This document shows positions 45,369 through 57,262 of a DNA stretch of 64,000 bases, piece after piece. The notes under the pieces are model-generated. The model was not told the origin of the DNA. It was given only the letters and a program-made list of their open reading frames with translations, and made no database searches. The stretch's first letter is position 1; each line of letters begins with the position of its first letter. Origin of the DNA: Plutella xylostella (lineage: Eukaryota; Arthropoda; Insecta; Lepidoptera; Plutellidae); contig NC_064003.1 of assembly GCF_932276165.1 (NCBI RefSeq), positions 11,178,001-11,242,000 on the forward strand, given 5' to 3'. Made by a program: the position numbers and the translations under genes.

Positions 45369-45560
45369 ATATTATTATTATTTTTGTAGTGTGTTGTTCT
45401 CCCTCTGTTGAGTTTGAGGGGTATGTTTTATATCCAGATCACGCGGGCCTTAATAGCCAAACGTAACCGAATTGGTGATGCAGGATGATGAGGTCAATTT
45501 CCTTGTGATGCGGCAGGTGTTCAGGATTGTGGCCTTTTGTAGAAGGTGGATTGTGTGGAG
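45369..45560 (-). mobile_element. possible LINE 3' end with AAT tail
   Basis: Read on the minus strand, unique sequence runs into AAAAATAATAATAATATTAA, like the trinucleotide tail of a non-LTR element. No coding remnant. Confidence 0.3.
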
Positions 45561-45965
45561 TGGAATGTTCAATATTTCTAGGCTATTTTATTATTATAAA
45601 TTATTTATTGCACACAATGACAACAACAAACAAGTACAAAAACCAACTTAAATAGTAGCATTCTCATGGCTAAATAATGCATTTTCCAAAAAGAATACTA
45701 CAATAATGTTATATTCTATTATCATTCCAGGGTTATGCTTTCATATTAATGTACCTTTTATAGCTATATATTATAGCCTTTGACTATTTCATGTTGGCCT
45801 TTGAGTTACATAGAATTTCGGCAGTAGCAAGCACCAGAACGAAACATAATTAATTCATGAAATAGAAATTCTCCGAAAATAAATACAGACCTATTTAATA
45901 GAACCTCTATTAACATTGTGTAACCAAACCATTAGCGTCACAAAGACCAAATTTCCGCGTAGCTG

Positions 45966-46245
45966 GTTCATCTAAACACACACACACACACTCACGCCTT
46001 GTACTAATGTACTCCCTTGCGGGGTAGGCAGAGGTGCATTGCTGCACCCACTTTTCGCCAGAGTGTTATGTTAGTCCCAATGTAATAGGGGGCGGGCCTA
46101 TTGCCATTTTACGGGCACATCCAAGACCCGAGAACAAATATCTGCGTTTAAACAAATATCTGCCCCAGCCGGGAATCGAACCCGGGACCATCGGCTCAGT
46201 AGTCAGGGTCACTAACCACTACGCCATTCGGTCGTCGTTCATCTA
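45966..46245 (-). mobile_element. second tRNA-derived SINE family, copy 1
   Basis: SINE body 45975-46236 is flanked by GTTCATCTA (45966-45974 and 46237-46245). On the minus strand the head reads GACCGAATGGCGTAGTGGTT (A box) and then CCCGGGTTCGATTCCCGG (B box); the body ends in a GT microsatellite. The tRNA-like head is followed by unrelated sequence, so it is a SINE and not a tRNA gene. Confidence 0.9.
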
Positions 46246-46249
46246 GTGG

Positions 46250-49200
46250 GTCTGGTTCATCTAGTTCAATATTAATGAAATTCCTGTGCTAATATTAATC
46301 ACTTCGTATCCGATAGCTTCCTGGCACCTTGGTAATATCTGTTTCATAGTACCTGTAGCGAGATAATGCTGCCTTTGTAATTATACACTTTGACCCTTGA
46401 GTATAACAAGCTAGTATCAAGTCGAGGCATCATCAATAATAATCTGAAAGTATTAAATTACTTAAATGACTGTCTTCATCAACGTTTGGGCCTTCCTTCA
46501 ACACATACTTACAATAAAGTGTTTGTCACGGAAAATTGAAATTTAGGACAGACCATAACATTTTCAGATGTCTTCGAAATGTGTGCGTACCTGCACGTTC
46601 ATTAAGCTTACATGATAGATTAATAACTAACATAAATAATTAAAATTACTTAAAATGATAGTATATAGGTTACACGGAAAGTTTACAGGTAATGAAATTT
46701 AAATAATTCAAGCAATGTACAAAATATTACAACTTTTCTTAGAACTACCAGTGTTTTAGTCGTATCTGCTTATAGTAATATCCTACATACTTTATTATCA
46801 TCTTCTCAATGAACATAGTGTAAATTGATGCATGAGGCAGCAACACTGAATAATACATAATATAATATTCCTCAGAATGATGGCTCGAGTAGGTTAACAT
46901 CAAAGTGCTGTGTGTAAAATGATCTCTTAGTCTGAAGTAGGGACGTAGAGAGATCCTCTGAAGAGATTCCAATCGTTTCAACTTATCCAAAGGTCTTTGT
47001 CGGATGACTGATGTAATGGCGGACCTCTCGGCTCTGCGACTGTAGAGCAAATGCGTTTTAAAATGTAAGATTTATAGTGCTATCTACGGTCGTTCATGGT
47101 ACCTATAGCTTTGCAGATTGTATTACATTTTACTCCTCTTTTTTAAATTAAAAACTTATAAACCTAATGTGTGTACTAGTAGACACAGCCTATGCAAATG
47201 AAATGAGGCAGGCTATCCGCATTCGCAAGTCTGAAACATCAAAGTTAATGTGATGAGCGAACTCTTCTATTGTGTAAACTACCAAAGAAGCACGCTTTTC
47301 ACTTTACATACTGCATGATGTGAGGAAAAACATTTCAATCAAAAGGAGATATTACTACAGCTGACGTACTCCAAAGGCTTGATTTTGATAAGAATCAGCT
47401 CATACCATACGGTACGTAGGTTAAACTGTTGGCCGCAAAGATGGACATCGGCAAGCTAGCATGGAAGGTGTTGATCTTAAATTACGCTTAAAATACTTAG
47501 TGCACGTAGAAATTTTGGCACTTCGCACACTCTAAATTAAAAATTCATAAGCTAGGCAAAGTAAATACATGAAAATATAACATAATTGACTTTCCATTAT
47601 CCCAACTTGGCGGCACCTATCTCATTACTCTGCGGAGCGTCGAAGTAATTGTGTTATTACAACGCGCAGCGCCATCTAGTGTTACTTTGTGCAAACAGAG
47701 CCGCTTTTAGTTAGGAGTTGCAGCTACTTGCGAAGTTTTCTATGGCACGAGGAATTGCATTACTTAGGAGAGATTTTTCCAATGTGATTTATTTGTTTTT
47801 AGAGAAGTTTCTTGTTGTATTAAAGCTTCTGAAAAAGCTTTGAATACACGTAACTTTATTTTATTTGTTCACTATTTCTTTTAGCGATGCCCTTTTAAGT
47901 ACCGTACACGACGTGATTACAATGAATGTGCAACAGTAATTACACATATTATTATGTATCTTACATACTTAATTGGATGCTGTGCCTAAATCTTAGTTTC
48001 TCTATTGCAGCAAATAATTCAGCCCTCCGCCCGATCGACAGTTTCAGAGAACCACCTCACTTGCAATTAACCTCCTTTACCTACAACTAACTTACACCGG
48101 GGGACTACTCTTGCTTGACGAAACACTAAGTTTAGGGGACATAGAGCCGTGGTTAGCGCAACAGCTGTCTGAAAAATTGCATTCATTATGTTGCTTTCAA
48201 TATATTAACTTCTTTCTGTCTGTCTGCTATATTATAAAGTCGTGAGTTTAGCATTACCTAGTGTAATCATTCTGTGTATGTATTGTGTTCCGTAAATAAA
48301 CAATAAATTCATCTATCTATCCATCTATTTCGCGAAGCAGGAGTAGACCCCTAGGCCGTGGTTCTTGGGTGCAGGGTGGGTGTACGTTGATTGTATGTTA
48401 GTTACAATGTGCAATGTATATGTATATGTGTATGTGTGTTGCGGAGACAGTATTGACAAGCTCTTAGCTGGAATCGAACACAGTACTTTGTGCAGATTAA
48501 GCAGAGCTTTTGATGGTGGTAACTTTGTTGGCACCATGCAAATAATAAGTACTCTTAAATTATTTCAATATTGTCACCAGCAGCACATAGACCATAGGAT
48601 AAGTTACAGGTTGTGGTCATTTTGAAGTTGGTCAGCGGTAACGGTAGACAGTATTGTACTTTGTAATGAAAAAACATTGAAAATCAAATCTAGTTAGATA
48701 TTTCGTGCAGCGTAAAAAAACCTTAAACAAATCACATGACTGTCATTAGGTCTTCATTAGGTGGACCAAAATGCAATTAAATCTTTGAAATTATTATTAT
48801 GATTGTACACAAACTGGTTCGATATTGGAGCAGACGGGTGGTCGTTGCGAGGGCCATTCAAACTTATAATGAAGCCAATATTTTACCTTTACATTACCTT
48901 GTTAGCATTGGATTAGTTTTGTTGAAAACTATTCAGGTTTCAAAGCTTTCTGCTTCAAGTTATATGGTTTTTAGAATGGAAACATTCTGGTTTTGCTGTT
49001 CAAAGAACTTTGACAAAGATAATGATTGATGTAACTCTTGACAGATCACTAATGGTTGTGCAAATGTGCAATAGTGGTAGGTACACGGTAGGTACGTTAA
49101 AAAATATAGGTACGGTACTTAGTCATTTTACTATAAAACAATTGATATTTGTCAGGTATGGTGTCTCTTGAAATCCTGCCTTATTAAGAAACAAACAATT

Positions 49201-50275
49201 ACCTTTTAACTAGTAAAACAGACTAAAGGTTGTGCTTACATACCAATTTCATAAAACCATTGCACTATCATCAAAATGGCTGCTCAGTTGAAATAGCTTC
49301 GTGTTCAAATCTCCATAAACTAAATTGATAGTCCATCCCTCAGCATAAACTTTAAATAAATTATTCACAAACTTGTCTACATAAATCTTCTAAAGTACCA
49401 AATAGCTAACAGCTTAACCAACTTTAGGTGTTGGTTGTTGTCTAATGCAATAGAGTCGACTGAAAAGTAAATAAATTTCAGGCAATTTCGTGCAGTTTTC
49501 CCAACGGAAAGGTCAGAAAGGCTTTCTCTATCTATAATTTATCTAATTATGTTGCTTCATGTTATTCATGTGGCACGAAATGGCGGAGACAGGTGAAAAC
49601 AAAAGTGTTTCCGCACACGCCAAGTTCGTCGACCCGCGCCGTTGATAAAGGAAGGACTCTCCCCGCGTACAATCGAGTGCAAAATTGCATTAGTGCCCAG
49701 AGGGCACCGGAATACCGGAACCGGTAAATGACACCGGTTTTTTATTATCACTTTGCCGTGTTCAAATCGGACACGGAATTGGATTTGGAGCTCGAAAAGA
49801 GGAAGTTTGTCGGTGTACCTAAGCGGGCGATTTTGGAACGTTGTCAGAGTTAGTTGTCGTAATTTGAATTAAACAGTTCCAGGAATTGCGATTCTAGTTC
49901 GTTAATGTTATTACGAATTGATGACCTATTTCTGCGAACGCTATAATGTTTTAATTGGTTATTAATTGATAATTTTATGTTATTTAATACTGTCCTGATG
50001 TGTTATTCATTACGTTACCGCAATAATTATTGTCTTTTTGTATCATTTAGTAATAAATGTCATTAAGATTTAAGTTATATTGGCTTATACAAATGAAACT
50101 ACGCAAACTATACTATGCAAATGAATGCAGCTCGTAACTATATAAAAATCTGAAATTGAAAACACAATCTCTAATCCAAACCAGTGTTGCACAAAAAATA
50201 TAAATCCACTAATTGGTCGTCAAACTACAGGAGAGGCAGAAAAATGGACATCGTAATTTGTAACGTCAGTGTCCG
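46250..50275. other. long unassigned intergenic stretch
   Basis: About 4 kb with no supported gene. Simple GTATAT/GTGT repeats lie near 48415-48442. The minus-strand frame at 46745-47050 and the plus-strand frame at 48799-49029 have no domain or splice support. Confidence 0.4.
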
Positions 50276-50294
50276 GTGATGAATGACGGCCGAC

Positions 50295-50335
50295 ACGCGA
50301 CGCGGGGGCGGGGGTGCGGGGTGCGGGGGGGTGGG
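50295..50335 (+). repeat. G-rich tract, G-quadruplex candidate
   Basis: Contains GCGGGGGCGGGGGTGCGGGG followed by TGCGGGGGGGTGGG: at least five G runs with 1-3-nt loops. Confidence 0.75.
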
Positions 50336-50339
50336 CGAC

Positions 50340-50825
50340 TGAGGTTACTAAATAATTGATAAGTGCAAGTCCGGGGTCATTGCACCCGCTGTGGCGATGT
50401 GTAATAACAAGTTGTGAACGCGACTGTACTTTAAGGGTTGCTCGGAGTTCCATGTCGAAATAAATGTGAAGTATTGGGCGGAAATTAATTTTGTTTGACT
50501 GAAATTGTTTAAAACAAGTCAACAACTCCGGTTGTTTAGAAGAAAAATACTAGAGCGGGAAAACAATGTTGTCTTTCCTTTACTTAGATTCGTCATAAAT
50601 ATTTTGAATATAGGACAATTGTTTTCTTTTAATTAAAGATAAAGTATTTGACACACTGACAACAGCAACGAAAAAAATATATTATACAAAACAACAACAA
50701 AAAAAAGGATAGGATAATACAATACAAAACAAAGAATGAAATGCTTGCTGTCAATTTAGCATGTGCTTAGCTGTAGACAATAAGACCATAGCGCCATTAT
50801 GCACCTCTACTGCCTCTTTGATGAA
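50340..50825. other. unassigned intergenic DNA
   Basis: No gene. An ACAAAACAACAACAAAAAAA low-complexity patch lies near 50688-50707. Confidence 0.4.
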
Positions 50826-50854
50826 TATATAAATAAATATAAATATGTGGGGAC

Positions 50855-51086
50855 ATCTCACACACGGCCATCCGACCCCAAGCTAGGCAGAACCTGTGTT
50901 ATGGGTGTCGGACAGCTGATATATCTATACAAATACATAGATAGATAGATACTAAATATAAATATCAACACCCAAGACCCGAGTACAAATATCTGTCTTT
51001 AAACAAATATTTGCCCCAGCCGGGAATCGAACCCGGGACCTTCGGCTCAGTAGTCAGGGTCACTAACCACTACGCCATTCGGTCGT
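50855..51086 (-). mobile_element. second tRNA-derived SINE family, copy 2
   Basis: The head at 51000-51086 matches that of the 45975-46236 SINE almost base for base (B box GGGTTCGATTCCCGGC on the minus strand). The 3' half is different, so this is a diverged subfamily or a chimera. No clear target duplication. Confidence 0.75.
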
Positions 51087-51259
51087 ATCCTACCCCCTCT
51101 CTGCTAAGTTTCGCCAGTCAACTGCACCTGAGTCTGTCGGTTGAAATTAATAATTGAGGATTTGCAACTGACACTCCGAGGCACGTTACACTGAATAGGC
51201 CAATCAGTGGAGACGGTTTGAGGCGCTACTACTAGTTCACCCCCTACACTTTTGTCCCA

Positions 51260-51391
51260 GGAGGATCTATACTCACGAAATACTAACGAACGAAAGCTTT
51301 CAAACAATCGGTACTTTTAATATCACGAGATAGAGCCGTGGCTCGCGCAGCAACGCTCCAAAACTTATATAATAATATGTAGAGTGACCCC
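51260..51391. mobile_element. MITE of the GGGGTCACTCTA-TIR family
   Basis: Ends ATGTAGAGTGACCCCC. The interior has CACGAGATAGAGCCGTGGCT, the reverse core, and CTCGCGCAGCAACGCTC. The left end is degenerate. Confidence 0.55.
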
Positions 51392-51394
51392 CTT

Positions 51395-52555
51395 GCTACG
51401 ACATCCCTCAAAACCAGTTAAGTAAAAGAAAATAATTCAATCGGGATTTTATGACTAGTCAGATATTATTGATAGACTTACTGGTATTTTACATTTACAA
51501 CAAGATAAGCAGGTTAATTAGGGGCAATTTTTGCTCACTTGACGTCTCATGAACTCCAGTTTCAGTCGCTACGGTCGCTACGCCTCGCGTAGTACTTGCT
51601 ACGTTGCTACGCAGTGTCGTAGCAGGTGCAGGAAGGGCTTGCTTAATAAAAACGAAGATTCGTAACACATTTTCTCGGAATATTAAGGCCCTCTAAAATG
51701 TTTTGTACATGGCTACTAATAAATTGAAGCCACATTTGGTCCAACTCTCAAAAACCACAAGATGAAGTGGACTGGTATTTGACCACAGAAGTGAAATCAA
51801 TCATAAAAATATTAAGTATTCCAAATTAAAGTGGGTTTTAAAGGCTTATTAGAACTATGTAATTATCATCACAAAACAAGATGTTGTTGTAAGTAAGTAC
51901 AATAGGTAATGATAACAAATATAGGTAGTTGCCTATAATATTACAGGAAAACATAAAAACTTGAAAAAAAAACCCACACATTTCGTCCGATCTTAGACCA
52001 AGAACTGAGATAAGTAGGTAGAGTACATTATGTAACTAAGTACTTTGTGTTCATAAGTTGGAGTGATGAAGCCTGGCCGGAACTTGGACAGGACTTTGGA
52101 TATTGAGAGCACCGAGTAGGTACCCGCACAAAACTTACCGACTTATCCAACCGATTTGCAATATTGGTTTCATGTATGTATACAAACATGACATATCCAT
52201 CTCGCTTGTACATAACTGGCACAGTTTCTTACTGACATAATTTCACCTAAGCATGAAGTTAGCCCTGCATAACGACAATTCAGTCAATTACTGTTTAACG
52301 ACGACGCTTTCGGGCATAGAACAATTACAGATATACAATTATAGAAATAAAACACGTCATCAATAAAATTCCATACAACTTTATTGGCGCCTAACGTCTA
52401 TTCAAGATTGACTTTGCTCTTCCAAGGTTTATACAATAATGACCGCAGTAACTACAAGTATTAATAAAATATCAAAATGGCTAGCAAAGTAAATTGTTTT
52501 GGGTATTAATAATTAAAAAGTCCATTAAAAAATCGTTAACTCAAATTAAAGTGAT
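51395..52555. other. unassigned intergenic DNA
   Basis: No gene or repeat recognised. Confidence 0.4.
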
Positions 52556-52559
52556 AGAA

Positions 52560-52622
52560 TATAAAAAGTTACATTTAAACTGTACCATCATTCAGTTGCA
52601 AACTGCAAAACAACACACAAAG
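52560..52622 (+). promoter_or_regulatory. promoter and non-coding first exon of the 53446 gene
   Basis: TATAAAAA at 52560-52567, initiator TCAGT at 52592-52596, and a donor AAAG|GTAAAC at 52622/52623. The same block, in inverted orientation and nearly identical, lies at 56393-56459 in front of the paralogue. The conservation of TATA, initiator and donor supports a 31-nt untranslated first exon. Confidence 0.7.
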
Positions 52623-53344
52623 GTAAACTATTATTCTATTATTTTAATACTTTTAATCTTCTTCTTTCTCAAATAAGATTATATAATAAAAATAACTATA
52701 TTAAATTATTTATTTATTTAAACTAAAACCTAATAGTAATTTGCTGCTATAGGCTGATTATGATGATGATGATACACATTGTGTAAAAATTAAAAAAGCT
52801 GCTCGAGTTTTCTAGAGCATTTTACTCAGCCACTTTCCACCTTCAAAAGGGCACTTGCCAAACTGTCAATATCTAAAAACTAATTATTTACAGCTTGCTA
52901 TATTAATTTTCATATATTTTTTATTAAATTATCGTACCTGCATGTTATACTGTAGTGATAACTAGCTGTTAACTAATATTATCAAAATTTAATCATTAAA
53001 CTGAAGTGTGCACTCTCGTCGGTTATAGGAAGGAAATGTAACTTCATATTGTATATGTTTGGAACTCTGTATTCTTATAACTGTTTGTGTACCAATATAA
53101 TAAAATAAAATAAATTTCCAATGTTATTCTTTCATGAATTTAATCGACTTCAAGGTGTTTTCAAATTATTTCACAGAGAAGCATCTTATTTGTTATGATC
53201 TGTTTTATGTGGAAGAGTAGCTGGATGAGGACGGCTGAGGTCAGAGTATTGTTGCGGTGCTTGACCTATAAAGGCTTACGTCCAGCAGACGGTTATTGCC
53301 TGATGATAATCACCAGCATCAGAAGTAGAACGCAGATAAAAACC

Positions 53345-53430
53345 AAAACTCAATCACCACGACTCCACCTCGTTGCATTAAACGTACCAATTGCATGAAA
53401 ACTGTTGTTCTTTCCTTTTAGAGTAAAGCC
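53345..53430. mobile_element. partial MITE of the GGGGTCACTCTA-TIR family
   Basis: CACGACTCCACCTCGTTGCA, then GTACCAATTGCATGAAAACT, ending TTAGAGTAAAGCC. It lies in the intron just before the coding exon at 53446 and is absent from the paralogue's intron, so it inserted after the duplication or was lost from the other copy. Confidence 0.5.
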
Positions 53431-53445
53431 TAGTTCTACTTCCAG

Positions 53446-53682
53446 ATGAAGCTGTCAATTTTCTTCGTCCTAGCTGTATGCGCATGCGCGTCGCTGGCGG
53501 CGCCGCAGCTGCAGTGGGACCCGAGCGGCCAGTACCGCGTGCTGGCGCGCGCGCCGCTCGCCTACCTGCCGCCGCTCGCCTACCCCCCGCTCGCCTACCC
53601 CGCCGTCGCCTACCCCACCTACCCCGCCGTCGGCTTGCAGCGGGCGAGGGCGCCCTTCTTCTATGATTACAAGCAGCTGTAA
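53446..53682 (+). CDS. small secreted PLAYP-repeat protein, plus-strand copy
   Basis: Encodes 78 residues. Residues 1-19 (MKLSIFFVLAVCACASLAA) form a signal peptide; then PQLQWDPSGQYRVLAR, a run of (P)LAYP/VAYP units at about 37-60, and a C-terminus RARAPFFYDYKQL. The ATG follows the acceptor TTCTACTTCCAG directly, so the intron lies wholly in the 5' leader (52623-53445). Short AYP-repeat secreted proteins are common in insect cuticle and secretions, but I cannot name the family. It pairs with the minus-strand gene at 55580-55807, which differs by one signal-peptide residue (S to T at position 4) and by three fewer residues in the repeat. Other frames over this GC-rich exon are shadows. Confidence 0.85.
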   Translation: MKLSIFFVLAVCACASLAAPQLQWDPSGQYRVLARAPLAYLPPLAYPPLAYPAVAYPTYPAVGLQRARAPFFYDYKQL

Positions 53683-53824
53683 ATAGCGGCTGGCAATACT
53701 GGCGATGAATTTTTGATGATGAATTAAATGGCTTTTGATTGATAAATTTTTGTAGTTGTTACTGTAACGAAGGTTTCTTTACACTAGGAAGCATTACTTA
53801 TTTCTTGGTTAAAAAACATTTCGT

Positions 53825-54225
53825 GTGTGTACGTATCTATACTTTGGTGACTAAAAATATCCCTCCTCAATCTATTAGTGCCGCTGTCTGAGAGCCTCCC
53901 TCTTAGAGAAATCTTACGTAAGACGTACCAATAAGAAATACCGTAACAAAAATAAGAAATTAAACTTCCTAAGCCCATCAAGATTGACCGTATTGTAAAT
54001 TTACAGCAAGTTTAAAATTGACTTCGAAACACACGAGTTTCGACTCTTTATGTCTATCAAAAAGCCCTTTATCTAAATAGCTTCGAATCCGATATTCTCG
54101 GATGAACAAAACACGAATTATTGCTTGTGAGGAGGTCAAAAAATTGAATAGATTAACCTCATTTTTCCTTTTCATTCAGATGAACAAGGGACCTTCAAGC
54201 CTCTTGTGACAGGGTAGTACAAGGA
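53825..54225. other. unassigned spacer between inverted gene copies
   Basis: No gene or repeat recognised. Confidence 0.4.
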
Positions 54226-54230
54226 ACATA

Positions 54231-54555
54231 CACTCACGGGCAAAGAAATAGTTCAAAGTAGAAATAGTTAAATATTGCAAAAGGCGTCATTAAGTTAGTT
54301 TTTTCCGTTTAGGAGTAATTTGGTGATTTTCTGAATGGAACTTTAAAAAAATGAATAAGTAAACTCACAAAATGCCGACACCAAACATCACCAATTTTTT
54401 CAAACATTTCATTAAAAAATTTAATAGAATATTACCGGTTTTAGTTCGTAATATCCTGATGCTCTATTCAATGTACTTCAATGTTGCGCTAGTCTTTTCC
54501 GTTTAGGACTACTTTGTTGATTTTCTTAGTGGAACCTTTTCATTGTCTGTGAGTG
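54231..54555. mobile_element. small TIR element (CACTCAC ends)
   Basis: The left end CACTCACGGGCAAAGAAATA is answered at the right by the complement of CACTCACAGACAATGAAAAG. Inside, a 45-bp phrase (TTCCGTTTAGGA, then TGATTTTCT) occurs twice in direct orientation, near 54308 and 54498. No frame. Confidence 0.5.
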
Positions 54556-54559
54556 AGTC

Positions 54560-55435
54560 TCTAATGAGATGGTGTAGTATCAGTTGCCTATTTTTGGAAA
54601 CGGATTATTTAGTGACTCTTTTTGGTTGTAGTTGACACAACAAGAAGAAACAGAACTTACATAAGGGTCGCTCAAAAAATAAATCCCAATCTCGACAAGT
54701 CGTTTCGTGTATGTTTTACATACAATATTATTTCATGTCGTGTGTCATTAATTGAAGAGAAAGTCAAAAAAGGAAATTTAGGTTAGGACAGATCATGCAG
54801 AGCAGTTATCTAGTTCGTAGCTACTATCTGCTAGTAGTAGTGTATGTCCAAAGTACCTTAATTTCTAGGTACATAATAATTATGTTACTTATTAAAGTTC
54901 TAACTCTTGCGCTACTTCTTTTTAGATATGGTAAAGATAGTATTGAATAAAATATACTTCTGGAGCTTCCCAACATTATTTCCGTTTTTCTTGTGCAGTG
55001 AAAGCACACCAAGTCACAGCATAGTTTATCGATAACTCTAGAACACGATAATCACGAAACGATATGACGTCTACCACAGATATATTTTACCCTCCAAGGT
55101 GCTAACAAAGTAGACTACTATAAAATTTATAACAGAATATAAATAAAGCTAGCTTAAGTAACGGGGTTTTTACCTAAAAAAACTTTTAGAAAAATACAGC
55201 TTCCTGAAACCCAGAGAACTAAAATTTCACAACTTTCAGTTTTTTGGCGGCTACAAACTTAACTTTGTCTAAAAACTGCCGTGGGTCTTCAGTCTCCATA
55301 TTATGTCATCGTATGAGATGTCTGGGTCTCTAGATGTGTAGTTTTAACTATAAATTACTTAATTAACTCATGTTCGGTCTGATGATTTTTAGTCAGCAAA
55401 GTGTAGGTACATACGTATGTACTCACACCTTGCTG
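54560..55435. other. unassigned spacer between inverted gene copies
   Basis: No gene. A GGGTCGCTCAAAAAATAAAT phrase near 54666 may be a transposon end, not classified. Confidence 0.35.
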
Positions 55436-55579
55436 GCATTCGGTGTGATGTTTTTTAGTCAAGAAATAAGTAGCGCCTCCTAGTGTAAATAAACCTTCGT
55501 TACAACAACAACAACAAAAATTTCTCAATCAAAAGCCATTATATTTCATCATCAAGAATCCACCGGCAACCTTCGCAAT

Positions 55580-55807
55580 TTACAGCTGCTTGTAGTCGTA
55601 GAAGAAGGGCGCCCTCGCCCTCTGCAAGGCGACGGCGGGGTAGGCGACGGCGGGGTAGGCGAGCGGTGGGTAGGCGAGTGGCGGCAGGTAGGCGAGCGGC
55701 GCGCGCGCCAGCACGCGGTACTGGCCGCTCGGGTCCCACTGCAGCTGCGGCGCCGCCAGCGACGCGCATGCGCAGACAGCTAGCACGAAGAAAATTGTCA
55801 GCTTCAT
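55580..55807 (-). CDS. small secreted PLAYP-repeat protein, minus-strand copy
   Basis: Encodes 75 residues with the signal peptide MKLTIFFVLAVCACASLAA, the QLQWDPSGQYRVLAR block, LAYP/VAYP units and the RARAPFFYDYKQL end. It is nearly identical to the 53446-53682 product; the change in length comes from loss of one AYP-type unit. ATG 55805-55807 follows the same TTCTACTTCCAG acceptor. The two genes converge tail to tail with about 1.9 kb between their stop codons. Protein conservation exceeds that of the surrounding DNA, suggesting selection or gene conversion. Role unknown; probably a secreted structural peptide. Confidence 0.85.
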   Translation of the reverse strand: MKLTIFFVLAVCACASLAAPQLQWDPSGQYRVLARAPLAYLPPLAYPPLAYPAVAYPAVALQRARAPFFYDYKQL

Positions 55808-56392
55808 CTGGAAGTAGAAATGGGTTTTGTTAGTTTTGGGGACTTAATTTTGAGCTGAGAGAGAGAGTTGTAGCCATCTACATGATTTAACGTCTTTCTT
55901 ATTGAAACGCCTTTGTATCTTCCACTGCAATGACTGTCAAAATAAATATTTAATCAACTTTGAAAAAATTTAAGTGGTTCTCATGAGCTGGTGCAGACTA
56001 CTGGAATAATTTATTTTGATAAAGCTCCAGATTGCTAGATACCTTACTATCCTGGCGCTTCACACCCCTTCAGAATGATCGGAAAACACGATATTTATAA
56101 TAATTGCTTTATTTCTATAAGAACATACGTATTAGATGGGTATGCCTTAAGTCTGTTGTTATTAGTAAAAGCCTTAAGAATAAACAAGGACAAGTCTCGA
56201 TTGATTATAGTTTGAATGGTTTTATCTGCCACACAGGCGGAAAGATAATGAAAGACTAATGGACTACTTAGACTGCTACTAATGCTCTTCCATTTATAAA
56301 TAAGAGCGAGTTTATTTCCCTGCACTATTTATTAGTCTTATAAAAATAAAATAAAATGTATAAGTTGGTTATAAGTTTAATGAGATTTTTAC

Positions 56393-56459
56393 CTTTGCAA
56401 GTGTATTGATTCACAGTTTGCAACTGAATGATGGTACAGTTTTAATGCGACTTTTTATA
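56393..56459 (-). promoter_or_regulatory. promoter and non-coding first exon of the 55580 gene
   Basis: On the minus strand: TATAAAAA (56452-56459), initiator TCAGT (56423-56427) and donor CAAAG|GTAAAA at 56393/56392. Mirrors 52560-52622. Confidence 0.7.
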
Positions 56460-56569
56460 TTATATCACTTTAATTTGTGTTAATGTTTTTTGAAGTGCCT
56501 TTTTAATTAATATTTAACACCTGTTTTTACTATTGATTGTTTTAATTATTTTTTATTATCACTTATGAG

Positions 56570-57115
56570 AACTAATTTAATTTCGTGGTCTAATTAGTAT
56601 GTTGAATTTGTTTCAGGTACGCTGCGAATCTTGTAAACTTTACTCTCTTTGATTGTAAGTATAGAGACCGTTTTTTTTTGTTTTGGTTAATCTAATTAGT
56701 AAACCTGGTAGGTATTTTTATATCAACGTAAATTTATTCAATCAAAGTCTACGCTTAAATCAGCTGAAATGGATGTATTTATGTGCATCTTGGTATTATT
56801 ATCTTACTACCATAAACTCTTTTTTTTTTTAATTTAGTTATTAGGTACCATATTGATAGGCATGTACCAATATATTGAATTTAACCTTCTAACTAACGTT
56901 TGTAGCATTGTAGCAGAAAGGAAATCTCACTCCCCCTAGTCGAGAACTAGTCGCGATCTATCACCGCCTCGCTCAGTTAGCACGACGTGATCTACAGAGT
57001 GCCTAGTGCAGGTTTTACTTAACCGATCGAGTAGGGAAAATCAACACAAGTATCGTACGCACCTAGTGCATCGCGTGATCCGCTTCATACAAATTTACGT
57101 TTAGTCGCCTCTACC
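56570..57115. other. unassigned intergenic DNA
   Basis: No gene or repeat recognised. Confidence 0.4.
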
Positions 57116-57121
57116 AGAAGG

Positions 57122-57256
57122 CCTAGCACGGGGCGCAAGACGCGCGCGCCAAGATGTGACAAAAGTTTTGCGTCACACTCACGTCGCACGGCCTCGAGAG
57201 CGACGGAAATAATTTTTCATGTCATGACGTGCGTCATGTCTTGTGCCCTGTGCTAG
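57122..57256. mobile_element. MITE with CTAGCAC ends
   Basis: The left end CTAGCACGGGGCGCAAGACG is answered by the complement of CTAGCACAGGGCACAAGACA at the right, about 20-40 bp of imperfect inverted repeat. A relative of the left end is at 32463. Confidence 0.6.
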
Positions 57257-57262
57257 ACTTTA

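Larger units (their letters stand above)
55440..56560. repeat. inverted duplication arm (partner of 52500-53820)
   Basis: Promoter, first exon, coding exon and 3' flank of the 53446 gene recur here in reverse. Similarity extends on the 3' side through GTAACGAAGGTTT, ACACTAGGAGGC and TACTTATTTCTTG. Introns differ in length (823 against 585 nt). Confidence 0.8.

Noticed and set aside
46160..46236. tRNA gene on the minus strand
   Set aside because: The tRNA-like head belongs to a SINE with GTTCATCTA target duplications; the same head recurs at 51000-51086.
46745..47050. 101-codon minus-strand ORF
   Set aside because: A faint likeness to reverse-transcriptase C-terminal helices, but no motif and no repeat context.
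53478..53666. alternate-frame ORF, and its mirror at 55539-55769
   Set aside because: Arg/Ala-rich frames caused by GC bias of the AYP-repeat exon; the signal-peptide frame is the real one.
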